The position numbers and the translations under genes were made by a program. Shown here piece after piece: positions 54,749 through 62,821 of a stretch of 64,000 nucleotides of DNA (the first letter of the stretch is position 1; the number at the start of each line of letters is the position of its first letter). Source of the stretch: Novosphingobium sp. BW1 (GTDB lineage Bacteria > Pseudomonadota > Alphaproteobacteria > Sphingomonadales > Sphingomonadaceae); the NCBI RefSeq assembly GCF_008107685.1, contig NZ_VIRF01000081.1, positions 1 through 64,000 on the forward strand, in the 5' to 3' direction. Below the pieces are notes generated by a model. That model saw only the letters and a program-made list of their open reading frames with translations, did no database searches and was not told the DNA's origin.

Positions 54749-54754
54749 GGCGCC

Positions 54755-55114
54755 TCAGCCTTCCGCGTTCAACGCGTCCAGATAAAGGGCGACCGCATCG
54801 CGCACATGGCGAAAGCGGTCGCCACCCAAGTGCTTGCCCCCGTACCAGCGGGTCACCACTACAAGATGCGCCTCCAGCCCGGCCGCTTCGAGCTGCTGGA
54901 GGATGATCATGCCCGCCCCGCTTTCCCCGTCATCGTTCTTGACCGGACCTCCCGCCCCCAAGAGGCCCCATGAGTTGTGCGTGGCTTTGGCGAACCTTCT
55001 GGTCTTCTTCAGCCCTTCGATCAGCCCCTTTGCCTCTTCGGCGTCGCGGCACGGCGCGCCCGAAACGGCATATTTCGAGCCTCTATCGGAGATGATCTTG
55101 TCGAAAGTGCGCAT
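54755..55114 (-). CDS. IMPACT (YigZ/UPF0029)-family protein
   Basis: 119 aa, shorter than YigZ (about 200) because only the IMPACT N-terminal domain is present. Signature: NSWGLLGAGGPVKNDDGESGAGMIILQQLE and VVVTRWYGGKHLGGDRFRHV. Relatives bind RNA/ribosome or regulate translation; function here is unknown. Convergent to the small gene at 54506 with only 6 nt between. Confidence 0.85.
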   Translation of the reverse strand: MRTFDKIISDRGSKYAVSGAPCRDAEEAKGLIEGLKKTRRFAKATHNSWGLLGAGGPVKNDDGESGAGMIILQQLEAAGLEAHLVVVTRWYGGKHLGGDRFRHVRDAVALYLDALNAEG

Positions 55115-55161
55115 GCCCGCGCCTTAGCGTCCGTCCCTTGGCGATGCAAAGCACGCGCGAT

Positions 55162-56271
55162 TCAGACGATGGCCGGCTGAACCTTCGGCCTCGCTACGCG
55201 GGGATGGAAGCGACGCTCCATCCAGCGACGAAGATGCGGTGACATGCCCTCGGTCGCCTGCGAAAACAGCACGCAGAGCGCGGTCACCAGCATCAGCAGC
55301 CCGGCCCAGAGCAGCGGGCTGCCTCCCGCCTCGATCCCGTGCGAGCGCAGCAACTGGATCAGCGGCCAATGAAACAGGTAAAGCGTGAAGGAGAAGCCCG
55401 CGAGCGCATGAGCCGCCCCTCGCATCCGCAAGATCGGAGCTTCAAGGCGCGCCGCCAGCGGGCGCAGCGCGATGACGGCGGAGGCCATAATCGCGCCCAT
55501 CAACAGATCCGACAGCACCCAATAGGACCACTTCAGCGGCTCGGGCCAGATCCGCGCCGCCAGCGGATTGAGAACCGTCATATCGACCTGAAACAGTCCC
55601 CAGGCCGCAAGTCCGCAGCCCGCCAGCACCAGCGGCGCGACGCGCAGAGGCAATCTTTTTGCGGACGGCATAGCGGTCAGCGCCACGCCCATCAGCCAGA
55701 CCGGAAAGAGCAGGAGCAGCGTCGACCCGGCCAGAATACACGCAATCGCAATTGCCATCACGCGCGCCCAGCCCCTCAGGAAAAAGGCCAGCGCAAAGAT
55801 CGCGTAATACCAGACCTCGTAGCACAGCGACCAGTACGGCGGGTTCCAGACTGGTGCTGGCATTCCCGGCCAGGCGCTCAGGAATACCAGTGGCGGCAGG
55901 ATGCGCTCGGCGAAGAGCCGCGGATCGTCGGGGCTGTTGTCGATGCGCACATGCGCGTCCCCCGCCAGAAGATAGGCCGAAAGCGCCGCGAACAGCAGCG
56001 CGGGCACCGCGACCGGCAGGATACGACTAACCCGTGCGATGGTGAAGCGTGCGAGGCTGGAGGGACGCGCCGTCACCGAGGTCGCGATGACAAGGCCCGA
56101 CAACACGAAAAAGACGATGACACAGTAATGCTGGAGCCGCCCCGAGAACGGAAAGGGCCCAGTGTAGAGCTGAAGCTGCACGCTGTGCCCCACCACCACC
56201 AGGAACGCGGCCAGGAAGCGCACGAAATCGAGCACGACCGACAGCGGCCGGGTCAGGAAGGGGCTCTGCAT
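55162..56271 (-). CDS. acyltransferase 3 family membrane protein
   Basis: Polytopic O-acyltransferase, 369 aa, about 10 helices. Catalytic-region features: LDFVRFLAAFLVVVGHS with the active-site His (about 29), FFVLSGLVIATS, the R-rich RVSRILPVAVPALL and WSLCYEVWYY. It acylates sugars in polysaccharide or lipid; substrate unknown. ATG at 56271 is chosen because the upstream frame is arginine-rich. Confidence 0.88.
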   Translation of the reverse strand: MQSPFLTRPLSVVLDFVRFLAAFLVVVGHSVQLQLYTGPFPFSGRLQHYCVIVFFVLSGLVIATSVTARPSSLARFTIARVSRILPVAVPALLFAALSAYLLAGDAHVRIDNSPDDPRLFAERILPPLVFLSAWPGMPAPVWNPPYWSLCYEVWYYAIFALAFFLRGWARVMAIAIACILAGSTLLLLFPVWLMGVALTAMPSAKRLPLRVAPLVLAGCGLAAWGLFQVDMTVLNPLAARIWPEPLKWSYWVLSDLLMGAIMASAVIALRPLAARLEAPILRMRGAAHALAGFSFTLYLFHWPLIQLLRSHGIEAGGSPLLWAGLLMLVTALCVLFSQATEGMSPHLRRWMERRFHPRVARPKVQPAIV

Positions 56272-56305
56272 GGTGGCGCGCTCGGGACGGGGGCGGGGTG
56301 CGCGC

Positions 56306-56614
56306 TCAGTCGGCCCCGGCAGCCGTTGCCGCCGTGTCGATGAACTGCGCCATGTCCGCATCGCGGCCCGACAGGCCACCGCAATCGTGCGTCGTCAGCG
56401 CGATTTTCACGGTGTTATAGACATTCGACCACTCGGGGTGGTGATCGACCTTGTCCGCATGGAGTGCGACCCGCGTAATAAAACCGAAGGCAGCGTTGAA
56501 ATCGGCGAACTTCAGCGTGCGCTCGATCGCCTTGCCGTCGCCGCGCAAACGCCATGCAGCGTGCCTTTCCAGTAGCGGTTTCAACTCGGTGTCGGAGAGC
56601 CGGGTGACAGACAT
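56306..56614 (-). CDS. phhB: pterin-4a-carbinolamine dehydratase
   Basis: Recycles tetrahydropterin, 102 aa. The family signature [26 protein letters not shown] contains the catalytic histidines. Usually partners phenylalanine hydroxylase; phhA is not in the window, although fahA of the same catabolic route is. Located 34 nt upstream of the acyltransferase gene, in the same direction. Confidence 0.94.
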   Translation of the reverse strand: MSVTRLSDTELKPLLERHAAWRLRGDGKAIERTLKFADFNAAFGFITRVALHADKVDHHPEWSNVYNTVKIALTTHDCGGLSGRDADMAQFIDTAATAAGAD

Positions 56615-56692
56615 GCGCGATACCTTTCCTCGAATCGCCTGCCGCGTCAGGACGCTTGGCAGATCAGGGCCTTTCCACTAGGGCACGGCGTC

Positions 56693-57283
56693 ATGCAAGA
56701 GGCCAAGATCGCGATCCGTGACCTTGCCTGTCGCCGCGGCGACAGGGTGCTTTTTCGCGGCCTGTCGCTTGCCCTCAACGCGGGTGAAGCGCTGCAGGTT
56801 GCGGGCAGCAATGGAATTGGCAAGTCGAGCCTGCTGCGCATCGTCGCCGGGCTCGCCCCGGCCTTCGCCGGCACGGTGGAGCGCGAGGGCACTATAGGCC
56901 TCGTCGACGAACGCTCCGCGCTCGATACCTCGCAGGCGCTCGGCGATGCCCTTGCCTTCTGGGCGCGGACCGACGGCACTTCCCAAAGTGCAGCACAAGC
57001 CACGCGCGACCGGCTCGGCCTCACCGACCTTCTGGATGTCCCAGTGCGCTATTTGTCCACCGGCCAGAAAAAGCGCGCAGCGCTTGCCCGCCTGATCGGC
57101 CAGGCTGCCCCGCTCTGGCTTCTGGACGAACCACTCAACGGCCTCGATGTCCATGCGATCGAACTGACCGAAGCGATCGTCGCCGAGCATTGCGCGGGCG
57201 GAGGCATTGCCCTTGTCGCCTCGCACCAACCCTTCCGGATCGAGGGCCTCCAGCGCCTCACCCTTGCGGACTTCGCCCCGTGA
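56693..57283 (+). CDS. ccmA: heme exporter ATP-binding protein CcmA
   Basis: ABC ATPase of the cytochrome c maturation (System I) exporter, 196 aa. Walker A in GSNGIGKSSLL, signature LSTGQKKRAALARL and Walker B LWLLDEPLNGLD are visible. The stop overlaps the ccmB start by 4 nt (GTGA). No strong Shine-Dalgarno precedes the ATG. Confidence 0.93.
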   Translation: MQEAKIAIRDLACRRGDRVLFRGLSLALNAGEALQVAGSNGIGKSSLLRIVAGLAPAFAGTVEREGTIGLVDERSALDTSQALGDALAFWARTDGTSQSAAQATRDRLGLTDLLDVPVRYLSTGQKKRAALARLIGQAAPLWLLDEPLNGLDVHAIELTEAIVAEHCAGGGIALVASHQPFRIEGLQRLTLADFAP

Positions 57284-57939
57284 CGGGCCGAGTCTTCGCC
57301 CTCCTGAAACGCGACCTTGCACGCCTGCTGCTGGGCGGGCGCGGAGGCGGCGCACTGATGCCGGTCCTGTTCTTCCTTTCGGTTGCCATGCTCTATCCCT
57401 TCGCGGTCGGGCCGGACGCGCCCCTGCTCGCCCGCACGGGTGGCGGCGTGATCTGGGTGGCCGCGCTTCTCGCCGCGATCCTGCCACTCGACCGGCTGGT
57501 AGAGCCCGACATCGAACAGGGACAGTTCGACCAGTGGGCCTTGCGCGGAATTTCCGAGGAACTGGTGATCGCGGTGCGCGTCCTTGCCCACTGGTTGAGC
57601 TTCGGGCCGCCGCTCATGCTGGCCACCCTGCCCGCGGCCGCCCTGCTCGGGCTTGAGGCCGGTACGCTGGGTATCGTCGAACTGGGGCTCCTCGCCGGAA
57701 CTCCGGGACTGGCCGCGCTCGGCGTAACCGTGGCCGCCCTGACCGCAGGCCTGCGCGGCGGCACCGCCCTCGCCGGCCTGCTCGTCATCCCCATGGCTGT
57801 CCCCATCCTGATCTTCGGCGCGGGGAGCCTTGCCATCGGCGGAGAGAGCGGCCTTGCCCTGACCGCGGCGGCCAGCCTCGTCCTCTTGGCGATTGCCCCG
57901 TTTGCCGGCGGGGCCGCAGTGCGCGCCGCGCGCGGCTAA
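57280..57939 (+). CDS. ccmB: heme exporter membrane protein CcmB
   Basis: Permease partner of CcmA, 219 aa, six predicted helices. FALLKRDLARLL opens it, and the characteristic EPDIEQGQFDQW and ATLPAAALLGLEAGTL follow. GTG at 57280 overlaps the ccmA stop. No ccmC or other ccm gene follows; the next gene is 590 nt away and unrelated. Confidence 0.92.
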   Translation: MTGRVFALLKRDLARLLLGGRGGGALMPVLFFLSVAMLYPFAVGPDAPLLARTGGGVIWVAALLAAILPLDRLVEPDIEQGQFDQWALRGISEELVIAVRVLAHWLSFGPPLMLATLPAAALLGLEAGTLGIVELGLLAGTPGLAALGVTVAALTAGLRGGTALAGLLVIPMAVPILIFGAGSLAIGGESGLALTAAASLVLLAIAPFAGGAAVRAARG

Positions 57940-58090
57940 GAGTTTCGATCCAAGGGCTCTCACGCCCCGGTTTCGCGAACGGTCTGCCGCACCGCCGCAC
58001 CGCCGCACGCGGCCTTGCCACTTGAGAGATCAAGTCATCGAGGCGACCATGGACCCTTGCAAGGCCCCGCTCCTTCGCCCCTCTACCTAT

Positions 58091-58191
58091 GCATAAAGCT
58101 GTGTATAAACTGTTGGTCTGGTGCGTGTGGTTTGTGGGCAAAGCGTAGATATCTTGGCGTGATCAGACAATGTGCATAAAGCTGTGAATAA
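58091..58191. repeat. direct repeat with two DnaA-box matches
   Basis: GCATAAAGCTGTG occurs at 58091-58103 and 58174-58186. Each copy continues into TGTGTATAA (58100-58108) and TGTGAATAA (58183-58191), which on the minus strand read TTATACACA and TTATTCACA and match the DnaA box TTATNCACA exactly. A degenerate third unit (GGATAAGCTGTG) starts at 58219. No IHF site or unwinding region was identified, so it is not claimed as an origin. Confidence 0.6.
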
Positions 58192-58398
58192 CTGATGCAA
58201 AACCTGAGGATCTAGGCCGGATAAGCTGTGCCCTGTCGGCAAGCGGTCCTTGCCGAAAAAATGGCCGGGGCGGGCAAGGCAAGGAGCCGCCCCGGCCAAG
58301 GACACAGGATGGGAAAATCGAAGCCCCATGACACGAGCCGGACGGCTCTGACTTCGTTTCCCTGGGGCTTGACGGAAGCATCAAGCCGCGTATCAATA

Positions 58399-58417
58399 GC
58401 TAATGATAATCATTCTC
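58399..58417 (+). promoter_or_regulatory. Fur-box-like operator
   Basis: GCTAATGATAATCATTCTC matches the classical 19-bp Fur consensus GATAATGATAATCATTATC at 17 of 19 positions, and is itself a near palindrome. It lies about 110 nt upstream of the gene at 58529, suggesting iron-dependent repression. Confidence 0.7.
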
Positions 58418-58528
58418 ATCTACAAGCCCTAATTTCACATCACCGCGAAATTTAGCCAAGTCGCTGAGAGATTGTCGTTTTGAACCGCAGCCCGCACCCG
58501 CGGCCAGAGCCCCGATGGAGAGACTCGC

Positions 58529-58975
58529 ATGTACAAGTATGTCGACCGCCCGCTCAGCACGCTCGATGAAGGCTGCCGCTTTCTCGTCGCTTCCATGCGC
58601 GGTTGGGTCACCGCGATTTCCAAGCGCAACTGCCCCGCGCAGATGCTCGCACCCGCTTTCGCCCGCTGGCGCCTGATCGGAGCACTTCAGCCCTTTCACC
58701 GTCTCATGCTGATCCTAAACCGCGAGGCCCTCGACACCCTCCAGTTCTGTCCGGTGGGCTGCAATCACGTCTCCGAACACGAGGCGATCCTGCTCGAACT
58801 GGTCACATCCCTGCGCGAACGCGGAGCTGGCGAGACACGCCAGACACTCGAACTCGTCGTCGTCGAAGACGCGGTCGGCGACCTGCTCGACACCCTCACC
58901 CGGATCGGCGCAGCCATGGCCATCGCCGGGATCTTTCCTGGTGAGGTCGCACCTGTGCGCGGCACCCGCGATTGA
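58529..58975 (+). CDS. hypothetical protein behind a Fur-box
   Basis: 148 aa, not recognised. Soluble, probably helical. It contains FLVASMRGWVTAISKRNCPAQ and LDTLQFCPVGCNHVSEHEAILLELV, whose CPVGCNH and HEA could bind metal or a cluster. No signal peptide. Composition is ordinary for the window, unlike the shadow frames. The strong Fur-box upstream suggests iron-responsive expression. It stands alone; a CCGAGGG/CCCTCGG hairpin at 59040-59059 follows. Confidence 0.7.
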   Translation: MYKYVDRPLSTLDEGCRFLVASMRGWVTAISKRNCPAQMLAPAFARWRLIGALQPFHRLMLILNREALDTLQFCPVGCNHVSEHEAILLELVTSLRERGAGETRQTLELVVVEDAVGDLLDTLTRIGAAMAIAGIFPGEVAPVRGTRD

Positions 58976-59039
58976 GCCTTGGGGGAGCCGATTGCCGCAC
59001 GAAAGGCGCAATGAAAGCCGAAGAAGCTAGAAGGAACAT

Positions 59040-59059
59040 CCGAGGGCCATAGCCCTCGG
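59040..59059. terminator. hairpin between convergent genes
   Basis: CCGAGGG (59040-59046) pairs with CCCTCGG (59053-59059), loop of 6 nt. There is no U-tract. It lies 65 nt after the Fur-box-linked gene and 80 nt before the end of the DUF1294 gene. Confidence 0.45.
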
Positions 59060-59141
59060 GATCCCCAAAACTGGCGGGCGCACCTTGCGCATGCCAGTCA
59101 GCCCGAAGACGGTGGGTTCCGTTCTGCAAGACGAAGGGCCG

Positions 59142-59432
59142 CTAACCTGCAACCCAAACGACTAACGCCGCAATCGCCAGGACCTGCAACACAGCTAGCG
59201 CATGCAATCGGCCTACGAACGGTTGCTTGCGGGTCTTGTGGCGGAAATGGCGGCGCGCGGCGTAGGCGCCAGGCGTGCCGCCAAGAGCAGCAAGCAGCAG
59301 CAGCCGAGCCTCGGCCACACGCCGCCTACCGCACTGAGCCTGGCGCTTGTCCCAGCCGAAAAGCAGGAACGTCAGCGCGTTGATCACCGCCAGTGCGCCG
59401 ACCAGAAAGGTCAGTTCGACAGGGGAAGGCAT
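59142..59432 (-). CDS. DUF1294-family membrane protein
   Basis: 96 aa, two or three TM helices. Family features: FLLFGWDKRQAQCGRRRVAEARLLLLAALGGTPGAYAARRHFRHKTRKQPF, split here around the conserved basic loop. Function unknown. It starts 12 nt after the transglutaminase stop, so it ends the operon on the minus strand. Confidence 0.85.
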   Translation of the reverse strand: MPSPVELTFLVGALAVINALTFLLFGWDKRQAQCGRRRVAEARLLLLAALGGTPGAYAARRHFRHKTRKQPFVGRLHALAVLQVLAIAALVVWVAG

Positions 59433-59444
59433 GATGCGTACCGC

Positions 59445-60329
59445 TCAGTCCAGCGGCGCAACGTCGACGGCGAAGTGCATCGTCTGCTCCGAGGTTCCCC
59501 GAAACGTCCCGTCCAGCGGAGCAACATCGGAATAATCACGCCCCATGCCGATAAAGATGTGGTCGGCATCGGCCAGTTTGTTGTTGGTCGGATCGAAGCC
59601 CACCCAGCCCAGTTCCTCCCCGCACCACAGGTTGACCCAGGCGTGCATGGCATCCGCACCGACCAACCGTGCCTTCCCTGCAGGTGGGATCGTACGCAGG
59701 TAGCCACTGACATAGGCCGCCGGGATACCGCGTGCCCGCGCCGCGATGATCATGACGTGGGTGAAATCCTGGCACACGCCATGGCGTTTGCGGAAGGCCT
59801 CGATCGGCGGCGTGTCGGTGGCCGTTGCACGCGAATCGAAGCTGAATTCGCTGTAGAGCGCTTCCATCAGCGTGCGCCCCGCGTCCATCACCGGCATCCC
59901 CTCGACGAGGTGTTCGCCCGCCCAGACGGCGATCTCGTGCTCGGGCACCGCAATGGGCGAGGCGAAGCTGTAGGAGGCTGGCCCCAGCGCGGAAAGGTCA
60001 GGAAGCGCCATCGCCTTCTCGCGCAACTCGACCAGTGCGGGCCCTCTAGCGTCGGCAACGAAAAAGGGGGTATCCTCGCGCTCGACCAGGAAGCGACTCT
60101 CGATGACGAGGCGATCAATAGGTTCCTGAAGCCCGAAGCGCGCCTCGTTGACGTGGTAGCTGCCCTCCCCTTCGGAGATCGCGGCAGGACGCGGGTGTAC
60201 GTTGAGGGAATAGTCAGAGACACTCTGCCCGGGCCAGGCCGCGGGACGCAGGCGCACGTTGAACTGGGCGAGGCGCACAGGCGCTGCGTAGGACAGCGTG
60301 GTCTTGTGGCTGACGGCATAGCGCATCAC
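59445..60329 (-). CDS. transglutaminase-like cysteine protease/ligase
   Basis: 294 aa. The catalytic triad is Cys186 (GVCQDFTH), His229 (DAMHAWVNLW) and Asp246 (GFDPTNN). An N-terminal beta domain (about 1-130) resembles the bacterial transglutaminase N-terminal domain (YAVSHKTTLSYAAPVRLAQFNVRLRP). Presumably forms or cuts amide bonds together with the ATP-grasp protein encoded just upstream, whose stop overlaps this ATG (ATGA). Confidence 0.9.
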   Translation of the reverse strand: MMRYAVSHKTTLSYAAPVRLAQFNVRLRPAAWPGQSVSDYSLNVHPRPAAISEGEGSYHVNEARFGLQEPIDRLVIESRFLVEREDTPFFVADARGPALVELREKAMALPDLSALGPASYSFASPIAVPEHEIAVWAGEHLVEGMPVMDAGRTLMEALYSEFSFDSRATATDTPPIEAFRKRHGVCQDFTHVMIIAARARGIPAAYVSGYLRTIPPAGKARLVGADAMHAWVNLWCGEELGWVGFDPTNNKLADADHIFIGMGRDYSDVAPLDGTFRGTSEQTMHFAVDVAPLD

Positions 60330-62821
60330 AGAAGTCTCGTACGGCGTTCGGCACCTTCGCGGTCGAACTGGAGAAAATAGCGCTGCGAAATCGCATCCGA
60401 AAGCGCGAACAGGCGCCCCTCCAGAGTGCGCAGGCGCGCACGGGTTATGTCCTCGACCAGCGCGGCCTGAAGCTCGCCCTGCAATGCACGGGCCGAGCGC
60501 AGGGGAGCTTCGGGCACATTGTCGTCCCGCACACTCGGCAGCGCCTGAAGGTGCGTGACGATATCGGCAATCTGGAAGGCCAGGGCACGGGGATTGTCGG
60601 GATCAAGAAGCACCAGATCGCGCACCGGATCGGGCATCGGCGCGATGAGGTAACGGGTGCGGTAGACGATCTGACTGTCGCAAAGGTCAAGCAAGACGCC
60701 GCTTGCCACGTCCTCGCTCTCGCCCGTAAAGGCGGAAAGGTCGTGCGCCATGCGGCAGATCGCCTGCGCGCGCTCGATCCGCTCGCCGATCTTGAGAAAC
60801 CGCCAGGCCGAGGAGCGCACCATGTTCTCCGCGACAAGGCCCGAGAGCGCACTGAAATGCTCGCCCAGCCAGCGCGTGCTTTCAAGCATGGCCTGCGGGC
60901 GCGAGACGGTGACAGGTGGCATTGGACGGCTGACGATGCGCCAGAAGTCGCGCGCGAAACGCTCGCGCAAGCTCATACCCACGTCCATTCGGCGCTTCAG
61001 AAGCGTGGCGACCGAGCCCTGCAGATTGGCCGAGAGCAGGGCCTTCGCACAGACATCTTCAAGCTTCTTGCCGACCGACCCCGCATCGGCCGCGCCCCAA
61101 TATTCGAGCAGGCCGACAAGGCTTGCCGCGACCGCTCCACCACCGGTTGGCCCGCTTTCTCCTTCCATCGAATTGCCCAGCAGCGAGCGGACCACGCGCA
61201 GCACCAGTTCGGCACGCTGGTTGTAGCGTCCGAACCAGTAGAGATTGTCCGCTGCCTGGCTGGCAAGAATGCCGCCCCCGCGCGAAATCGGCGGGGAGCC
61301 CTGAAGCGTGGTGCGCTGGTGCTGTTCCGCCGCCTTCTCATCGACCACCCAGACATCGGCGGAAAGGTCACCCGCTCCCATCATCGTAGTCGGGAGGTCG
61401 CGGCTGGAGGACAGGCGCGCGAAACCACCGGGCATGACCGTCCAGCCGCCATCCGCGCGGCGCGCGACAAAGGCGCGCAATGTGAAGGGGCGCGGCACGA
61501 TTTCGCCGTCGATGATCGCGGGCGCGGTGGACAGCTGGACGATCTCCTGCCCGCAATAGTCCATGGGACGGCGGCGCAGGGCCTCGGCGAAGAGCGTGCG
61601 ATCTTCCGGCGTAAGCGATGCCCCGGCCACCGGATCACGTCCCGCCAATCCTTCGACCGGTTGTCCAAATGCCGGAAGCAGTGCCAGGTCGTCGAAGCGG
61701 CGGGCCACGGTGGCGCCCTCGCTTGCTTGTCCGCACCACCAGGTCGCGATACTGGGCAGGAGCGGATCCTCGTCCATCAGGAGGCGGCACAAGCGCGGCA
61801 TGAAGGCAGCCAGGGCTGCCGACTCCAGAACCTCGCTGCCCGGCGCATTCACCATACCCACCCCGCCCGAGTTCCAGGCTTCGAACAGATTGGCGACGCC
61901 GATCTGGGAGCGCGCATCGAAGGCGAGCGGATCGAGCAGATCGGTGTTGATCCAACGCCAGATGCCATCGACCCGCTTGGGCCCCGCGATGGTGCCGACG
62001 TAGAGGCGGTTGTCGAGCACCGAGAGGTCCCGCCCCTCAACCAGCGGCAGACCGAGATAACGCGCAAGATGAGCCTGTTCTGCGTAAGTCTGGTTGAAGC
62101 GGCCCGGAGTCAGCAGCGCAACGCGCGGCCGCTCGCGCCCGCAGGCCGCGGCCATACCCTCGCGCATGGCGCCAAAGAACCCGGCGGTACGGCGCACATG
62201 GCTTGCCGCAAGCAGATCGCCAGTCGTGCGCGAGAGGGCAAGGCGGTTCTCCAGCGTATAGCCGATCCCGCTCGCCAGCCGCACACGGTCCTGGAGAATG
62301 CGCCATTGCCCGCGCGGTCCGCGCGCCAGCTCGGCCGAATAGACCTGCAGGAAGCGCCCGCAGGCCGGGGGATGGCCGATCATGCGGCGCACGAAGAAGG
62401 GGTTGCCAGCGATGACGGCGGCGGGCAGATGCCCGTCCTTCACCAGCTTCTGCTCGCCGTAGATGTCGGCGGCCAGCTTTTCGAGCATGTCGGCGCGCTG
62501 GACGAGACCGCGTTCAAGCTTGGCCCATTCGTCCGCGCCGATGACAAGCGGCATGGCGTTCACCGGCCAAGCGCGTTCTTCCTCGTCGCCGGTGACGCGA
62601 AAGGTGAGGCCCAGGTCGGCGGCGTTGCGGCTGGTCGCTTCCTGCAGAGCAGCCGCATCGTTTTCACCCAGCCGAGCGAGTTCAGCAGCGACCGCGCGCC
62701 AGCGCTCCCCCACCCAGGCCGGGGCATCGGTGTAGAGATCGCCGCCCTCGGGCCCTGCGGAATAGCGATCGAGCCATCCCCGCGCCCGCACTGGCCGCCG
62801 GGAAGGGGGGCTAGTGGACAC
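60326..62821 (-). CDS. fused circularly permuted ATP-grasp / alpha-E protein
   Basis: 831 aa. The N-terminal two-thirds (to about 500) is the circularly permuted ATP-grasp domain (CP_ATPgrasp): [42 protein letters not shown] and the Mg-binding [11 protein letters not shown]. From about 510 the alpha-E domain follows ([25 protein letters not shown], a helical dimer-like domain). In many bacteria these are two genes; here they are one. The GTG at 62821 overlaps the DUF2126 gene end by 11 nt, so the set is one operon. Expected role: ATP-driven peptide ligation, target unknown. Confidence 0.9.
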   Translation of the reverse strand: MSTSPPSRRPVRARGWLDRYSAGPEGGDLYTDAPAWVGERWRAVAAELARLGENDAAALQEATSRNAADLGLTFRVTGDEEERAWPVNAMPLVIGADEWAKLERGLVQRADMLEKLAADIYGEQKLVKDGHLPAAVIAGNPFFVRRMIGHPPACGRFLQVYSAELARGPRGQWRILQDRVRLASGIGYTLENRLALSRTTGDLLAASHVRRTAGFFGAMREGMAAACGRERPRVALLTPGRFNQTYAEQAHLARYLGLPLVEGRDLSVLDNRLYVGTIAGPKRVDGIWRWINTDLLDPLAFDARSQIGVANLFEAWNSGGVGMVNAPGSEVLESAALAAFMPRLCRLLMDEDPLLPSIATWWCGQASEGATVARRFDDLALLPAFGQPVEGLAGRDPVAGASLTPEDRTLFAEALRRRPMDYCGQEIVQLSTAPAIIDGEIVPRPFTLRAFVARRADGGWTVMPGGFARLSSSRDLPTTMMGAGDLSADVWVVDEKAAEQHQRTTLQGSPPISRGGGILASQAADNLYWFGRYNQRAELVLRVVRSLLGNSMEGESGPTGGGAVAASLVGLLEYWGAADAGSVGKKLEDVCAKALLSANLQGSVATLLKRRMDVGMSLRERFARDFWRIVSRPMPPVTVSRPQAMLESTRWLGEHFSALSGLVAENMVRSSAWRFLKIGERIERAQAICRMAHDLSAFTGESEDVASGVLLDLCDSQIVYRTRYLIAPMPDPVRDLVLLDPDNPRALAFQIADIVTHLQALPSVRDDNVPEAPLRSARALQGELQAALVEDITRARLRTLEGRLFALSDAISQRYFLQFDREGAERRTRLL

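Larger units (their letters stand above)
57940..58528. other. AT-richer spacer with DnaA-box and Fur-box matches
   Basis: No gene is seen in these 589 nt. The part 58081-58230 holds the repeat GCATAAAGCTGTG twice with DnaA-box matches; 58399-58417 is a strong Fur-box match. Both are listed separately. Confidence 0.55.
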
